Shown: positions 1 through 5,837 of the stretch, in pieces
How positions within the stretch are numbered: the stretch's first letter is position 1
Layout of the letters: the number at the start of each line of letters is the position of its first letter
NCBI GenBank assembly: GCA_900320815.1
Contig: ONTY01000107.1
Location: 1 to 5,925 of the forward strand
Direction: 5' to 3'
Source: an uncultured Pseudomonadota bacterium
Lineage (GTDB): Bacteria; Pseudomonadota; Gammaproteobacteria; Burkholderiales; Burkholderiaceae_C
Length of the DNA: 5,925 bases
The notes under the pieces: generated by a model
Told to the model about the DNA's origin: nothing
What the model saw: only the letters and a program-made list of their open reading frames with translations
Databases searched by the model: none
Translations under genes and position numbers: made by a program

Positions 1-1578
1 TTTTTCCCGGGTGCCAAAATCGGCGTGCTCGGGCTGAACGGTTCAGGAAAATCCACGCTGCTGAAAATCATGGCCGGGCTGGACAGGGAGATTGAGGGCG
101 ACGCTGTGCCCATGCCCGGTATTGATATTGGCTACCTGCCGCAAGAACCCCAGCTTGACGCCACGCACACCGTGCGCCAGGCGGTGGAAGAAGCGATGAA
201 AGAAATCCACGCCGCCCGCGCACGGCTGGAAGAAATCTATGCCGCCTACGCCGCGCCGGATGCCGATTTTGACGCGCTCAGTGAAGAACAGGCACGGCTG
301 GAAGCCATTATTGCCGCATCTGGCAATGAGGGCGAACACCAGATTGAAATTGCCGCCGACGCACTGCGGCTGCCACCGTGGGACGCGGAAATCAAGAATC
401 TCTCAGGCGGCGAAAAGCGCCGCGTGGCGCTGTGCCGCCTGCTGCTCTCGCGCCCCGACATGTTGCTGCTCGATGAACCAACCAACCACCTGGATGCTGA
501 AAGCGTGCAGTGGCTGGAGATTTTCCTGCAGCGTTTTCCCGGCACCGTCGTTGCCGTCACGCACGACCGCTATTTTCTGGACCACGTCGCCGAGTGGATT
601 CTGGAACTCGACCGTGGGCACGGCATTCCCTACAAAGGCAATTATTCCGGCTGGCTGGAGCAAAAAGAGGCGCGCCTGAAACTGGAACAAAAAACCGAAA
701 GCGCACGCGCCAAGGCGATGGAGCGCGAGCTGGAATGGGCGCGGCAAAACCCCAAGGGGCGCCGCAGCAAAAGCAAGGCACGTCTGGCACGTTTTGAAGA
801 ATTGAGTGACTACGAATACCAGAAGCGCAACGAAACACAGGAGATTTTCATCCCCGTCGCCGAACGCCTGGGCAACGAAGTCATTGAATTTCGTGGGGTG
901 AGCAAGAGTTTTGACGGGCGGCTGCTGATGGAGAATGTGAGCTTCAAAGTACCCCAGGGCGCCATTGTCGGCATCATCGGGCCAAACGGCGCAGGCAAAT
1001 CCACGCTGTTCAAAATGATTGCTGGAAAAGAGCAGCCAGACAGCGGCGAAGTGCTGCTGGGCAAAACCGTCAAAATGGCCGTCGTCGGCCAGGGACGCGA
1101 AGGGCTGGACGGCGAAAAAACCGTGTGGGAAGAAATCTCCGGCGGGCTGGACATCATCACCGTTGGGCGTTTTCAAATGCCAAGCCGCGCCTACTGCGGG
1201 CGCTTCAATTTCAACGGCCCGGACCAGCAAAAAAAAGTCGCTCTGCTCTCTGGCGGCGAGCGCGGACGTCTGCACCTGGCCAAAACGCTGATGCAGGGCG
1301 GCAACGTACTGTTGCTCGATGAGCCGGGCAACGACCTGGACGTGGAAACGCTGCGCGCGCTGGAAGACGCGCTGCTCGAGTTCGCCGGCAGCGTCATGGT
1401 GATTAGCCATGACCGCTGGTTTCTGGACCGTATCTGCACCCACATCCTCGCCGCCGAAGGCGACAGCCGCTGGGTATTTTTTGACGGCAACTATCAGGAA
1501 TATGAAGCCGACAAGGTCAAACGTCTGGGCGAAGAAGGCGCACGCCCCAAGAGGGTGCGCTTCAAGTCCCTGGAATAA
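1..1578 (+). CDS. ettA: Energy-dependent translational throttle protein EttA (ABC-F ATPase), 5' end cut off by window edge
   Basis: Cytoplasmic ABC-F ATPase without membrane segments. In E. coli, EttA binds the ribosomal E site and gates entry into elongation according to the ATP/ADP ratio. The frame is open from base 1 (FFPGAKIGVLG), so 525 residues are visible and about 28 are missing compared with the 555-residue E. coli protein; the GTG at 25 is internal. Fragment residues: NBD1 Walker A GLNGSGKS 11-18; the EttA arm helices (EEIYAAYAAPDADFD onward) about 70-112; signature LSGGE 134-138; Walker B LLLDEP with catalytic E159; switch H188. The linker that contacts P-site tRNA (RQNPKGRRSKSKARLARFEE) starts near 248. 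NBD2: Walker A GPNGAGKS 327-334, Q364, signature LSGGE 416-420, E441, H470. The arm and the tRNA linker distinguish EttA from Uup, YheS and YbiT. NBD2 has glycines at usually conserved places (VGQGRE around 364; DEPGNDLD, G443). No clear terminator follows, and the next gene starts 226 bases on. Confidence 0.96.
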   Translation, partial: FFPGAKIGVLGLNGSGKSTLLKIMAGLDREIEGDAVPMPGIDIGYLPQEPQLDATHTVRQAVEEAMKEIHAARARLEEIYAAYAAPDADFDALSEEQARLEAIIAASGNEGEHQIEIAADALRLPPWDAEIKNLSGGEKRRVALCRLLLSRPDMLLLDEPTNHLDAESVQWLEIFLQRFPGTVVAVTHDRYFLDHVAEWILELDRGHGIPYKGNYSGWLEQKEARLKLEQKTESARAKAMERELEWARQNPKGRRSKSKARLARFEELSDYEYQKRNETQEIFIPVAERLGNEVIEFRGVSKSFDGRLLMENVSFKVPQGAIVGIIGPNGAGKSTLFKMIAGKEQPDSGEVLLGKTVKMAVVGQGREGLDGEKTVWEEISGGLDIITVGRFQMPSRAYCGRFNFNGPDQQKKVALLSGGERGRLHLAKTLMQGGNVLLLDEPGNDLDVETLRALEDALLEFAGSVMVISHDRWFLDRICTHILAAEGDSRWVFFDGNYQEYEADKVKRLGEEGARPKRVRFKSLE

Positions 1579-1628
1579 ACTTCAATCACCGGAGTATGAG
1601 GCTCATTGCCCTTATATTCCGCAGGTAA

Positions 1629-1668
1629 TGCAATAGAAATATGCTGGGTATCTGGATTGCATATTGCA
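1629..1668. repeat. AT-rich inverted repeat between ettA and the DUF1232 gene
   Basis: TGCAATA at 1629-1635 is a perfect inverted match to TATTGCA at 1662-1668. An overlapping second copy of the right half, ATTGCA, lies at 1656-1661. The arms are 26 bases apart. This could be a weak hairpin or a pair of protein-binding half-sites. No T-run follows, so it is not an intrinsic terminator for ettA. A second short hairpin, CTCCCT 1699-1704 with AGGGAG 1714-1719, lies further on and also lacks a T-run. The function of both is unknown, and seven matching bases in AT-rich sequence may be chance. Confidence 0.3.
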
Positions 1669-1760
1669 CCATGCCTGCCCTCTAGCGCACGCTGTTCACT
1701 CCCTCTTTACAAAAGGGAGAGAGAAAAGCGATAGAATATGCCACTTTGGTTTTCTGGCGC

Positions 1761-1808
1761 ATGAATCTCCTGCGCTGTTTTTTTGTTGAAACTGGTCTTT
1801 TGAAATGA
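1761..1808 (+). CDS. Possible 15-residue upstream ORF overlapping the DUF1232 start
   Basis: ATG at 1761 opens a 15-codon frame reading MNLLRCFFVETGLLK. Its TGA (1806-1808) overlaps the ATG of the next gene (1805-1807) as ATGA, the usual geometry of translational coupling. The next gene has no Shine-Dalgarno sequence of its own (CTTTTGAA precedes the ATG), so re-initiation after this peptide is conceivable. Against it, the upstream ORF also lacks a visible ribosome binding site and is short enough to arise by chance. It has no recognisable homology. Confidence 0.2.
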   Translation: MNLLRCFFVETGLLK

Positions 1809-2116
1809 AGAAACTGCTCACTATTTTCCGCTATGTGCCGACAACGTGGATGGTGCTGCGCGACAGGCGCACACCCGCGCTTGCCAAGCTGGCAACGCTT
1901 GCCGCATTTGTGTATCTGATCTCTCCCATTGATTTTGTCAGCGACGTGTTGCCTGTCATCGGCTGGATTGATGACGGGCTTGCCATGTGGCTGCTGCCCA
2001 AGCTGGCGTTCAAAATGTTGCCAGCCGATATGTACGCTGAAGTGCAAGCCAGCTTGAGCGGCCAAACCATTCAAGCTGGCGGAAATGCCGCTGCGCCCGC
2101 GCATAAGCAGTCTTGA
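1805..2116 (+). CDS. DUF1232 (YkvA-like) small membrane protein
   Basis: A 103-residue protein of the DUF1232/YkvA family, whose biochemical role is not established. The family signature is clear: YLISPID at residues 37-43, then DVLPVIGWIDD at 47-57, the usual pattern of a hydrophobic stretch, a short Pro/Asp turn and a second hydrophobic stretch. Residues 26-44 (LAKLATLAAFVYLISPIDF) and about 48-68 could form a membrane hairpin. The C-terminal tail (from about residue 80) is polar, Ala/Gly-rich and probably disordered. The start at 1805 is forced: an in-frame TGA lies at 1787-1789 and this is the first start codon after it. No good Shine-Dalgarno sequence precedes it; a possible upstream ORF overlaps its ATG. 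It is the last plus-strand gene before a strong terminator and converges on the CoA-transferase gene. No function can be inferred from these neighbours. Confidence 0.9.
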   Translation: MKKLLTIFRYVPTTWMVLRDRRTPALAKLATLAAFVYLISPIDFVSDVLPVIGWIDDGLAMWLLPKLAFKMLPADMYAEVQASLSGQTIQAGGNAAAPAHKQS

Positions 2117-2196
2117 TGCTGCCGCAGGCATCGCCCACCAGTTGTGCGAAGCAAACACATCAGTCACCAGAACATACGTGCCCAAATAACCAAAAG

Positions 2197-2223
2197 AAAG
2201 CCCCGCAGTGCGGGGCTTTTTTT
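2197..2223. terminator. Bidirectional rho-independent terminator between convergent genes
   Basis: GCCCCGC (2200-2206) pairs perfectly with GCGGGGC (2210-2216) around the 3-base loop AGT. AAA 2197-2199 and TTT 2217-2219 extend the stem to 10 bp. Seven Ts (2217-2223) follow on the plus strand, ending transcription from the DUF1232 gene. On the minus strand the same stem is followed by TTTCTTTT, so it can also end the CoA-transferase transcript, whose stop codon is about 25 bases before it. Confidence 0.93.
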
Positions 2224-2246
2224 GACGAAAAGCGCATCCAGGGCAC

Positions 2247-3776
2247 TTATTTCATGCTGCCAGTTTGCAAAAAGCGCCGGTGCCACGCCAACGATTCGCC
2301 CATGATGTGTGGGGTGTGCTGGCCGTTGGCCGTCTTTTGCGCGTCGTTCAGATAGTCGCGCAGCGCGTCGCGATAATCCGGATGTGCGCATTTTTCAATA
2401 ATCAGCCGGGCGCGCTGCACTGGTGCCAGTCCGCGCAAATCGGCCAGGCCCTGTTCTGTCACCAGCACCTGCACATCATGCTCGGTGTGGTCAGTGTGCG
2501 AGACCATCGGCACAATGCAGGAAATAGCGCCCCCCTTGGCCGTGGATGGCGACATAAACATGGAAATATAGGCGTTGCGCGCAAAATCGCCCGAACCGCC
2601 AATACCGTTCATCATGGCGCTGCCCATCACGTGCGTGCTGTTGACGTTGCCATACATATCCGCCTCAATCATGGCATTCATCGCCAGCACGCCCAGGCGG
2701 CGGATAATTTCCGGGTGGTTGCTCACGTCTTGCGGGCGCAGCAGCACGCGCCCTCGGAATTTCTCAATATTCTGGTTGAAAAATGCCGTGGCTTCGGGGC
2801 TGAGCGACAGCGCCGTGGCGGAGGCGAAACTCAATGCGCCCGATTCAATCATGCGCAGCATCCCGTCCTGCAGCACCTCGGTGTAGGCGCTCATGCCTTC
2901 AAAGTGGCTTTCATTGAGCCCGGCCAGCACTGCATTGGCGATATTGCCCACGCCCGACTGCAGCGGCAGCAAATTGGCGGGCAGGCGCGCCTGCCTGACT
3001 TCATTCTGGAAAAACTCAATGATATGCCCGGCAATGCGCTGCGAATCGGCATCCGGCGCCTTGAAGGGAGAATTGCGGTCGGTAGCGTCTGTTTCAATAA
3101 TGGCAATGATTTTTTCCGGCGCACAGCGCAAATATGGCTCGCCAATGCACTGCCCGGGCGCCGTGAGCGGAATGGGCTGACGCGCGGGCGGCAGCGCGAT
3201 GCGGTAAATATCGTGCATGCCCTCCAGCGCCACGCTCTGCCACTGATTGACTTCCAGAATGACGTGTTTGGCGCTGTCCAGCCACGCCTGGTTATTCCCC
3301 ACCGATGTGGTGGGCACCAGCCGCCCGTCAGGCAAAATGCCCGCCACTTCAATCACAGCAATATCAAGCGCCCCCAGAAAACCCGCCTGCACCATTGGCG
3401 CCACGTGCGACAAGTGCATATCAATATAATTAATGGCGCCGGCATTAATCTGGCGGCGCACTGTGGGGTCAGACTGATACGGCAGGCGCTGGCGCATGGC
3501 AGACGCCAGCGCGCCATCCAATTCGGGAGCGGTTGACGCGCCCGTCCACACGCCCACATCAAACTCGCGCCCCGCCGCACGCTCGGCTTCAATGCGCCGC
3601 GCCAGCGCCTGCGGCAGCGCCTTGGGATAGCCCGAACCAGTAAAGCCGCTCACGCCCAGCACGGCGCCAGGCGCCACCAGCGCCGCCGCTGCGTTGGCAT
3701 CCATGACCTTTTGCCGCAGCCCTGCGTGCTGGATGCGGTTCTCGTGCGTGAGGGAGGGAGTAAACGTGGTGCTCAT
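2247..3776 (-). CDS. Acetyl-CoA hydrolase/transferase family protein, probable succinyl-CoA:acetate (succinate) CoA-transferase
   Basis: A cytoplasmic enzyme of the AarC/Cat1/ScpC (YgfH) family, which moves CoA between succinate and acetate or propionate through a glutamyl-CoA thioester. At 509 residues it is close to AarC (505). Visible features: an N-terminal CoA-transferase domain with GFTGSGYPKALP at 44-55; a central motif QSGVGNIANAV at 273-283; the catalytic glutamate E300 in YTEVLQD, matching E294 of AarC; and the glycine-rich GIGGSGDFARN at 391-401 in the C-terminal domain. No key residue is missing. ATG at 3776 is preferred because AGAAAGG lies five bases upstream and the protein then begins at the family's usual point. 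A TTG 27 codons further up would add Cys-rich sequence translated from a hairpin. The substrate (acetate or propionate) cannot be decided from sequence, and Ach1-type hydrolase activity is an alternative. The gene stands alone, with no citrate-synthase, methylmalonyl-CoA or propionate genes beside it. A terminator-like hairpin in its leader hints at attenuation. Confidence 0.95.
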   Translation of the reverse strand: MSTTFTPSLTHENRIQHAGLRQKVMDANAAAALVAPGAVLGVSGFTGSGYPKALPQALARRIEAERAAGREFDVGVWTGASTAPELDGALASAMRQRLPYQSDPTVRRQINAGAINYIDMHLSHVAPMVQAGFLGALDIAVIEVAGILPDGRLVPTTSVGNNQAWLDSAKHVILEVNQWQSVALEGMHDIYRIALPPARQPIPLTAPGQCIGEPYLRCAPEKIIAIIETDATDRNSPFKAPDADSQRIAGHIIEFFQNEVRQARLPANLLPLQSGVGNIANAVLAGLNESHFEGMSAYTEVLQDGMLRMIESGALSFASATALSLSPEATAFFNQNIEKFRGRVLLRPQDVSNHPEIIRRLGVLAMNAMIEADMYGNVNSTHVMGSAMMNGIGGSGDFARNAYISMFMSPSTAKGGAISCIVPMVSHTDHTEHDVQVLVTEQGLADLRGLAPVQRARLIIEKCAHPDYRDALRDYLNDAQKTANGQHTPHIMGESLAWHRRFLQTGSMK

Positions 3777-3781
3777 CGTTG

Positions 3782-3788
3782 CCTTTCT
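3782..3788 (-). promoter_or_regulatory. Ribosome binding site of the CoA-transferase gene
   Basis: Read on the minus strand, AGAAAGG is followed by CAACG and then the ATG at 3776. The five-base spacing is ideal for a Shine-Dalgarno sequence, and this settles the start codon over the upstream in-frame TTG at 3857. Confidence 0.75.
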
Positions 3789-3799
3789 TGGTGCACTGC

Positions 3800-3834
3800 A
3801 AAAACTGCCGCGAGTGTAGGCGGACTCGTGGCAG
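3800..3834 (-). terminator. Terminator-like hairpin in the CoA-transferase leader (possible attenuator)
   Basis: On the minus strand an 11-bp stem (plus-strand CTGCCGCGAGT 3805-3815 with ACTCGTGGCAG 3824-3834, one G-U wobble, 8-base loop) is followed at once by five Ts (complement of A3800-3804). This is the form of an intrinsic terminator. It ends 23 bases before the ATG and just upstream of the ribosome binding site, so it must be transcribed unless the promoter overlaps it, and I see no good -10 box there. It could attenuate the gene's own transcript or block stray antisense transcripts. The T-run is short, so termination may be partial. Confidence 0.5.
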
Positions 3835-3965
3835 CAGGCTTGCGTCACACCTCTCAACCGGCTGCGCCTGATGCGACGCCTTTGTCACTGCGCGTGGACA
3901 TATCAAAATGCGCTCCCTACATTTACTGCTATGCAAACGCTCCGCCACTGACGTGGGCAAGCCTG
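3835..3965 (-). other. Candidate structured leader RNA upstream of the CoA-transferase gene
   Basis: CAGGCTTGC (3835-3843) and GCAAGCCTG (3957-3965) form a perfect 9-bp inverted repeat enclosing 113 bases. Its proximal arm abuts the terminator-like hairpin, an arrangement like an aptamer followed by an expression platform. Inside, on the minus strand, are CCAC-GTCA-GTGG (3945-3956) directly against the closing stem, and a TGTCCAC/GTGACA hairpin with one bulged C a little downstream. A competing stem GCGTC/GACGC (3842-3846 with 3875-3879) overlaps the closing stem by two bases. I recognise no known riboswitch consensus. In GC-rich DNA such pairings can be chance, so confidence is low. Confidence 0.25.
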
Positions 3966-3974
3966 AAAAACACC

Positions 3975-4178
3975 ATGAGAAAATATGTCCTGTTCGCCAT
4001 CGGGCTGCTCACCGCCATTTCTTGCCCGCGTGTTTGACCCCGACACAACACCGTCGCTGGGATCTGCATACACGAAGGCCACGCCGACAGCGTTCAAAAA
4101 CTCAAAGCCGCAGGTGCAAAAGGTTCACATACTCCATCAGATACCTATTGCAATGCCCGCATAACAAGCTGGCAATGA
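3975..4178 (+). pseudogene. Possible broken small exported ORF with an ankyrin-like segment
   Basis: ATG at 3975 opens MRKYVLFAIGLLTAISC, a convincing signal-peptide shape with a loosely lipobox-like end. TGA stops it at 4035-4037. The same frame then continues to a TGA at 4176-4178 and contains TVAGICIHEGHADSVQKL followed by KAAGA (roughly 4047-4118), which matches the spacing of one ankyrin repeat (T...GH..VV..LL..GA). One changed base at the internal stop would give a protein of about 67 residues. No Shine-Dalgarno sequence precedes the ATG. Alternatives are chance reading, a 20-residue hydrophobic peptide, or an unrelated ORF at 3985-4164 in another frame. The rest of this 424-base spacer holds only the minus-strand leader elements. 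Confidence 0.25.
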
Positions 4179-4200
4179 GCAGATACCCATAGAAAACGCC

Positions 4201-5577
4201 ATGAAAAAACACCATATTCCCCTTCTCCCTGCCCTCCTTCTTGCCACCAGCGCCACGCACGCCGGCCCTGCCATTGAGCACTGGGTGCAACCCAGCGGCG
4301 CGCAGGTGTATCTGGTGCAAAGCCGCCATATCCCCATGCTGGACGTACAGCTTGACTTTGACGCCGGCGAGCGCCGCAGCGGCGCCGGGCGCGCTGGACT
4401 GGCCTCCGCCACCGCCTCCATGCTCAGCCTTGGCACAGCGGCGTGGAGTGAGCACGCGGCAATGGATGAAAACCAAATCAGCGAAGCCTGGGCCAGCCTG
4501 GGCGCCAGCTTTGGCTGTGGCGCCAACGGCGAGCGCACCTCCTGCCGCCTGCGCACCCTCACCGCGCCAGAACTCTTGCAGCGCAGCGTGCGGCAAGCCG
4601 CGCACCAACTCGCCGCCCCCACGTTTGACGCTGCCATCTGGCAGCGCGAACGCGAACGCTGGGCGCAATCCATTCGCGAGGCGCTCACCCGCCCCGGCCC
4701 CGTCGCCGCACGCGCCTTTGACGCTGCCGTCTACACCACCCATCCCTACGCCGCCAGCACCACGCCAGCAACACTCGCCGCCATCACCCCTGACGATTTA
4801 CGCGCCTTCTGGCGCCGCGCCTGGCAGCCCTGCCAAGCGCGCATCAGCCTTGTCGGCCATGCCACACGCGCACAAGCCGACGCCATCGCCAGCGCGCTGC
4901 TCGCCGGCCTGCACGAAGGAAAAGCAAACCCCGCCACCTGCCCCACCCAGCCCGCCGTGCCCGAAGTGCCACCGCTGCCCAAAGCCAGCGCGCAGCACAT
5001 CCCGATGGCAAGCGCGCAGACGCACGTGCTCATCGGCCAGCCCGGCTACACGCGCAGCGACCCGGACTTTTTCCCCCTGCTCGTGGGCAACCACATCCTG
5101 GGCGGCGGCGGCTTCACCTCGCGTCTCATGCACCAAGTGCGCGAACAACGCGGCCTTGTCTACGGCATCAGCAGCAGCTTTGAACCTGGGCTGCACGCTG
5201 GCGCCTTCACCATCAGCCTACAAACACGCCCCGACCAAGCCAAAGAAGCTGCGGCGCTGGCACAGCGCATCATCGCCAGCTTTGTGCAAAGCGGCCCCAC
5301 CGAAAAAGAACTGCAAGCGGCCAAAGACAACCTGATTGGCAGCTTCCCGCTGCGCCTGGACAGCAACGCCAAACTCCTCGCCAACACCGCCAACATCGCC
5401 TGGCACAAGCTGCCGCTGGATTACCTCGATCACTGGACAGAACAAGTGCAAGCCGTCACCATCGCCGAGATTCGGCGCGCCTTCGCCCGCGTACTGCAAC
5501 CCGCGCGCATGGTCACCATCACCGTCGGGCCAAAAGAAAATGCCACCGCAGCCAGCGCACCGGAAAAAAACAAATAA
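4201..5577 (+). CDS. M16B family peptidase-like protein, non-catalytic (R/Y) subunit, exported
   Basis: A 458-residue M16 (insulinase/pitrilysin-like) protein with a Sec signal peptide (MKK..., hydrophobic 8-16, likely cut after THA at residue 21), hence periplasmic. It has two M16 halves: an N-terminal domain from about 25 and a PF05193-like domain through about 170-380. The active-site segment GLASATASMLSLGT (66-79) aligns with the usual GLAHFLEHMLFKGT, so both zinc histidines and the catalytic glutamate of HxxEH are replaced (S69, A72, S73). The substrate-anchoring Arg-Tyr pair is kept at R314 and Y321 (REQRGLVY). This is the signature of the non-catalytic partner in heterodimeric M16B peptidases, where a neighbouring gene normally supplies the zinc subunit. 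No such partner lies beside it here. The start at 4201 gives a proper signal peptide, though only a weak AGAAA precedes it. Its role (turnover of peptides in the envelope) is inferred from the family. Confidence 0.92.
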   Translation: MKKHHIPLLPALLLATSATHAGPAIEHWVQPSGAQVYLVQSRHIPMLDVQLDFDAGERRSGAGRAGLASATASMLSLGTAAWSEHAAMDENQISEAWASLGASFGCGANGERTSCRLRTLTAPELLQRSVRQAAHQLAAPTFDAAIWQRERERWAQSIREALTRPGPVAARAFDAAVYTTHPYAASTTPATLAAITPDDLRAFWRRAWQPCQARISLVGHATRAQADAIASALLAGLHEGKANPATCPTQPAVPEVPPLPKASAQHIPMASAQTHVLIGQPGYTRSDPDFFPLLVGNHILGGGGFTSRLMHQVREQRGLVYGISSSFEPGLHAGAFTISLQTRPDQAKEAAALAQRIIASFVQSGPTEKELQAAKDNLIGSFPLRLDSNAKLLANTANIAWHKLPLDYLDHWTEQVQAVTIAEIRRAFARVLQPARMVTITVGPKENATAASAPEKNK

Positions 5578-5590
5578 AAGAACAAATAAA

Positions 5591-5703
5591 GGAGGCGCTT
5601 CAAAACTGCGGCAAGCGAAGGTGTCCCGCCCGTGAAACTCCGCTGCAGCCGAGGGCAAAATGCCCTCGCTTTGCAGACTTGCAACGGGTTTTGAAGCGGC
5701 TCC
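5591..5703. repeat. Nested inverted-repeat element (MITE-like or structured RNA) after the M16 gene
   Basis: GGAGGCGCTTCAAAAC (5591-5606) pairs with GTTTTGAAGCGGCTCC (5688-5703) at 15 of 16 positions. After a small internal loop, GCAAG (5611-5615) pairs with CTTGC (5678-5682). Inside lies a second hairpin, CGAGGGCA (5650-5657) with TGCCCTCG (5661-5668) around the loop AAA, supported by CTGCA/TGCAG at 5643-5647 and 5672-5676. The whole 113 bases can fold into one long branched stem. No T-run follows on the plus strand, so it is not a classical terminator; on the minus strand the tail is moderately T-rich. About 25-bp terminal inverted repeats with no coding capacity fit a miniature transposable element or a dispersed repeat; a structured RNA is the alternative. 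I see no clear target-site duplication at its ends. Confidence 0.65.
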
Positions 5704-5837
5704 CTAAACAAGCTGCCTCCAACCAAATATTCTCCCAACACCATAAACATATCATAAGGATGCAAGCCCGCCAAAAGTGGGGGCGACACCATATAATCCT
5801 GGTATTTTAGAAGCAGCAAGCAAAATAAATCAGAAAA

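Noticed and set aside
403..1443. 346-codon open frame on the minus strand inside ettA
   Set aside because: It lies entirely antisense to ettA and its product has no domain logic.
1706..1737. Promoter for the DUF1232 gene (TTTACA with TAGAAT)
   Set aside because: Both boxes resemble the consensus but are 20 bp apart, too far for a typical sigma-70 promoter. TAGAAT at 1732-1737 may still be a -10 box with a different -35.
2265..3536. 423-codon open frame on the plus strand opposite the CoA-transferase gene
   Set aside because: It is antisense to a well-supported enzyme gene, has a low-complexity His/Arg/Gln-rich product with no recognisable domain, and has no ribosome binding site. It is a shadow of biased codon use.
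3777..3857. Upstream TTG start extending the CoA-transferase by 27 residues
   Set aside because: The extension is translated from the hairpin and T-run, is unlike the family N-terminus, and the ATG at 3776 has an ideal Shine-Dalgarno sequence.
3835..3965. Cobalamin, TPP or glycine riboswitch
   Set aside because: Short fragments resemble these (for example GGTTGAGAG), but the remaining conserved boxes of each class are absent or on the wrong strand.
5591..5703. Integron attC site
   Set aside because: It has long imperfect arms and an inner hairpin, but lacks the RYYYAAC and GTTRRRY core sites at the ends, and no integrase or cassette array is visible.
5792..5797. Perfect TATAAT box on the plus strand
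   Set aside because: No -35 element or extended -10 lies at the right distance, and no plus-strand gene follows within the window.
5430..5819. Minus-strand open frame starting with TTG over the repeat element and the M16 3' end
   Set aside because: It runs through the inverted-repeat element and antisense to the M16 gene, has no ribosome binding site and no recognisable domain.
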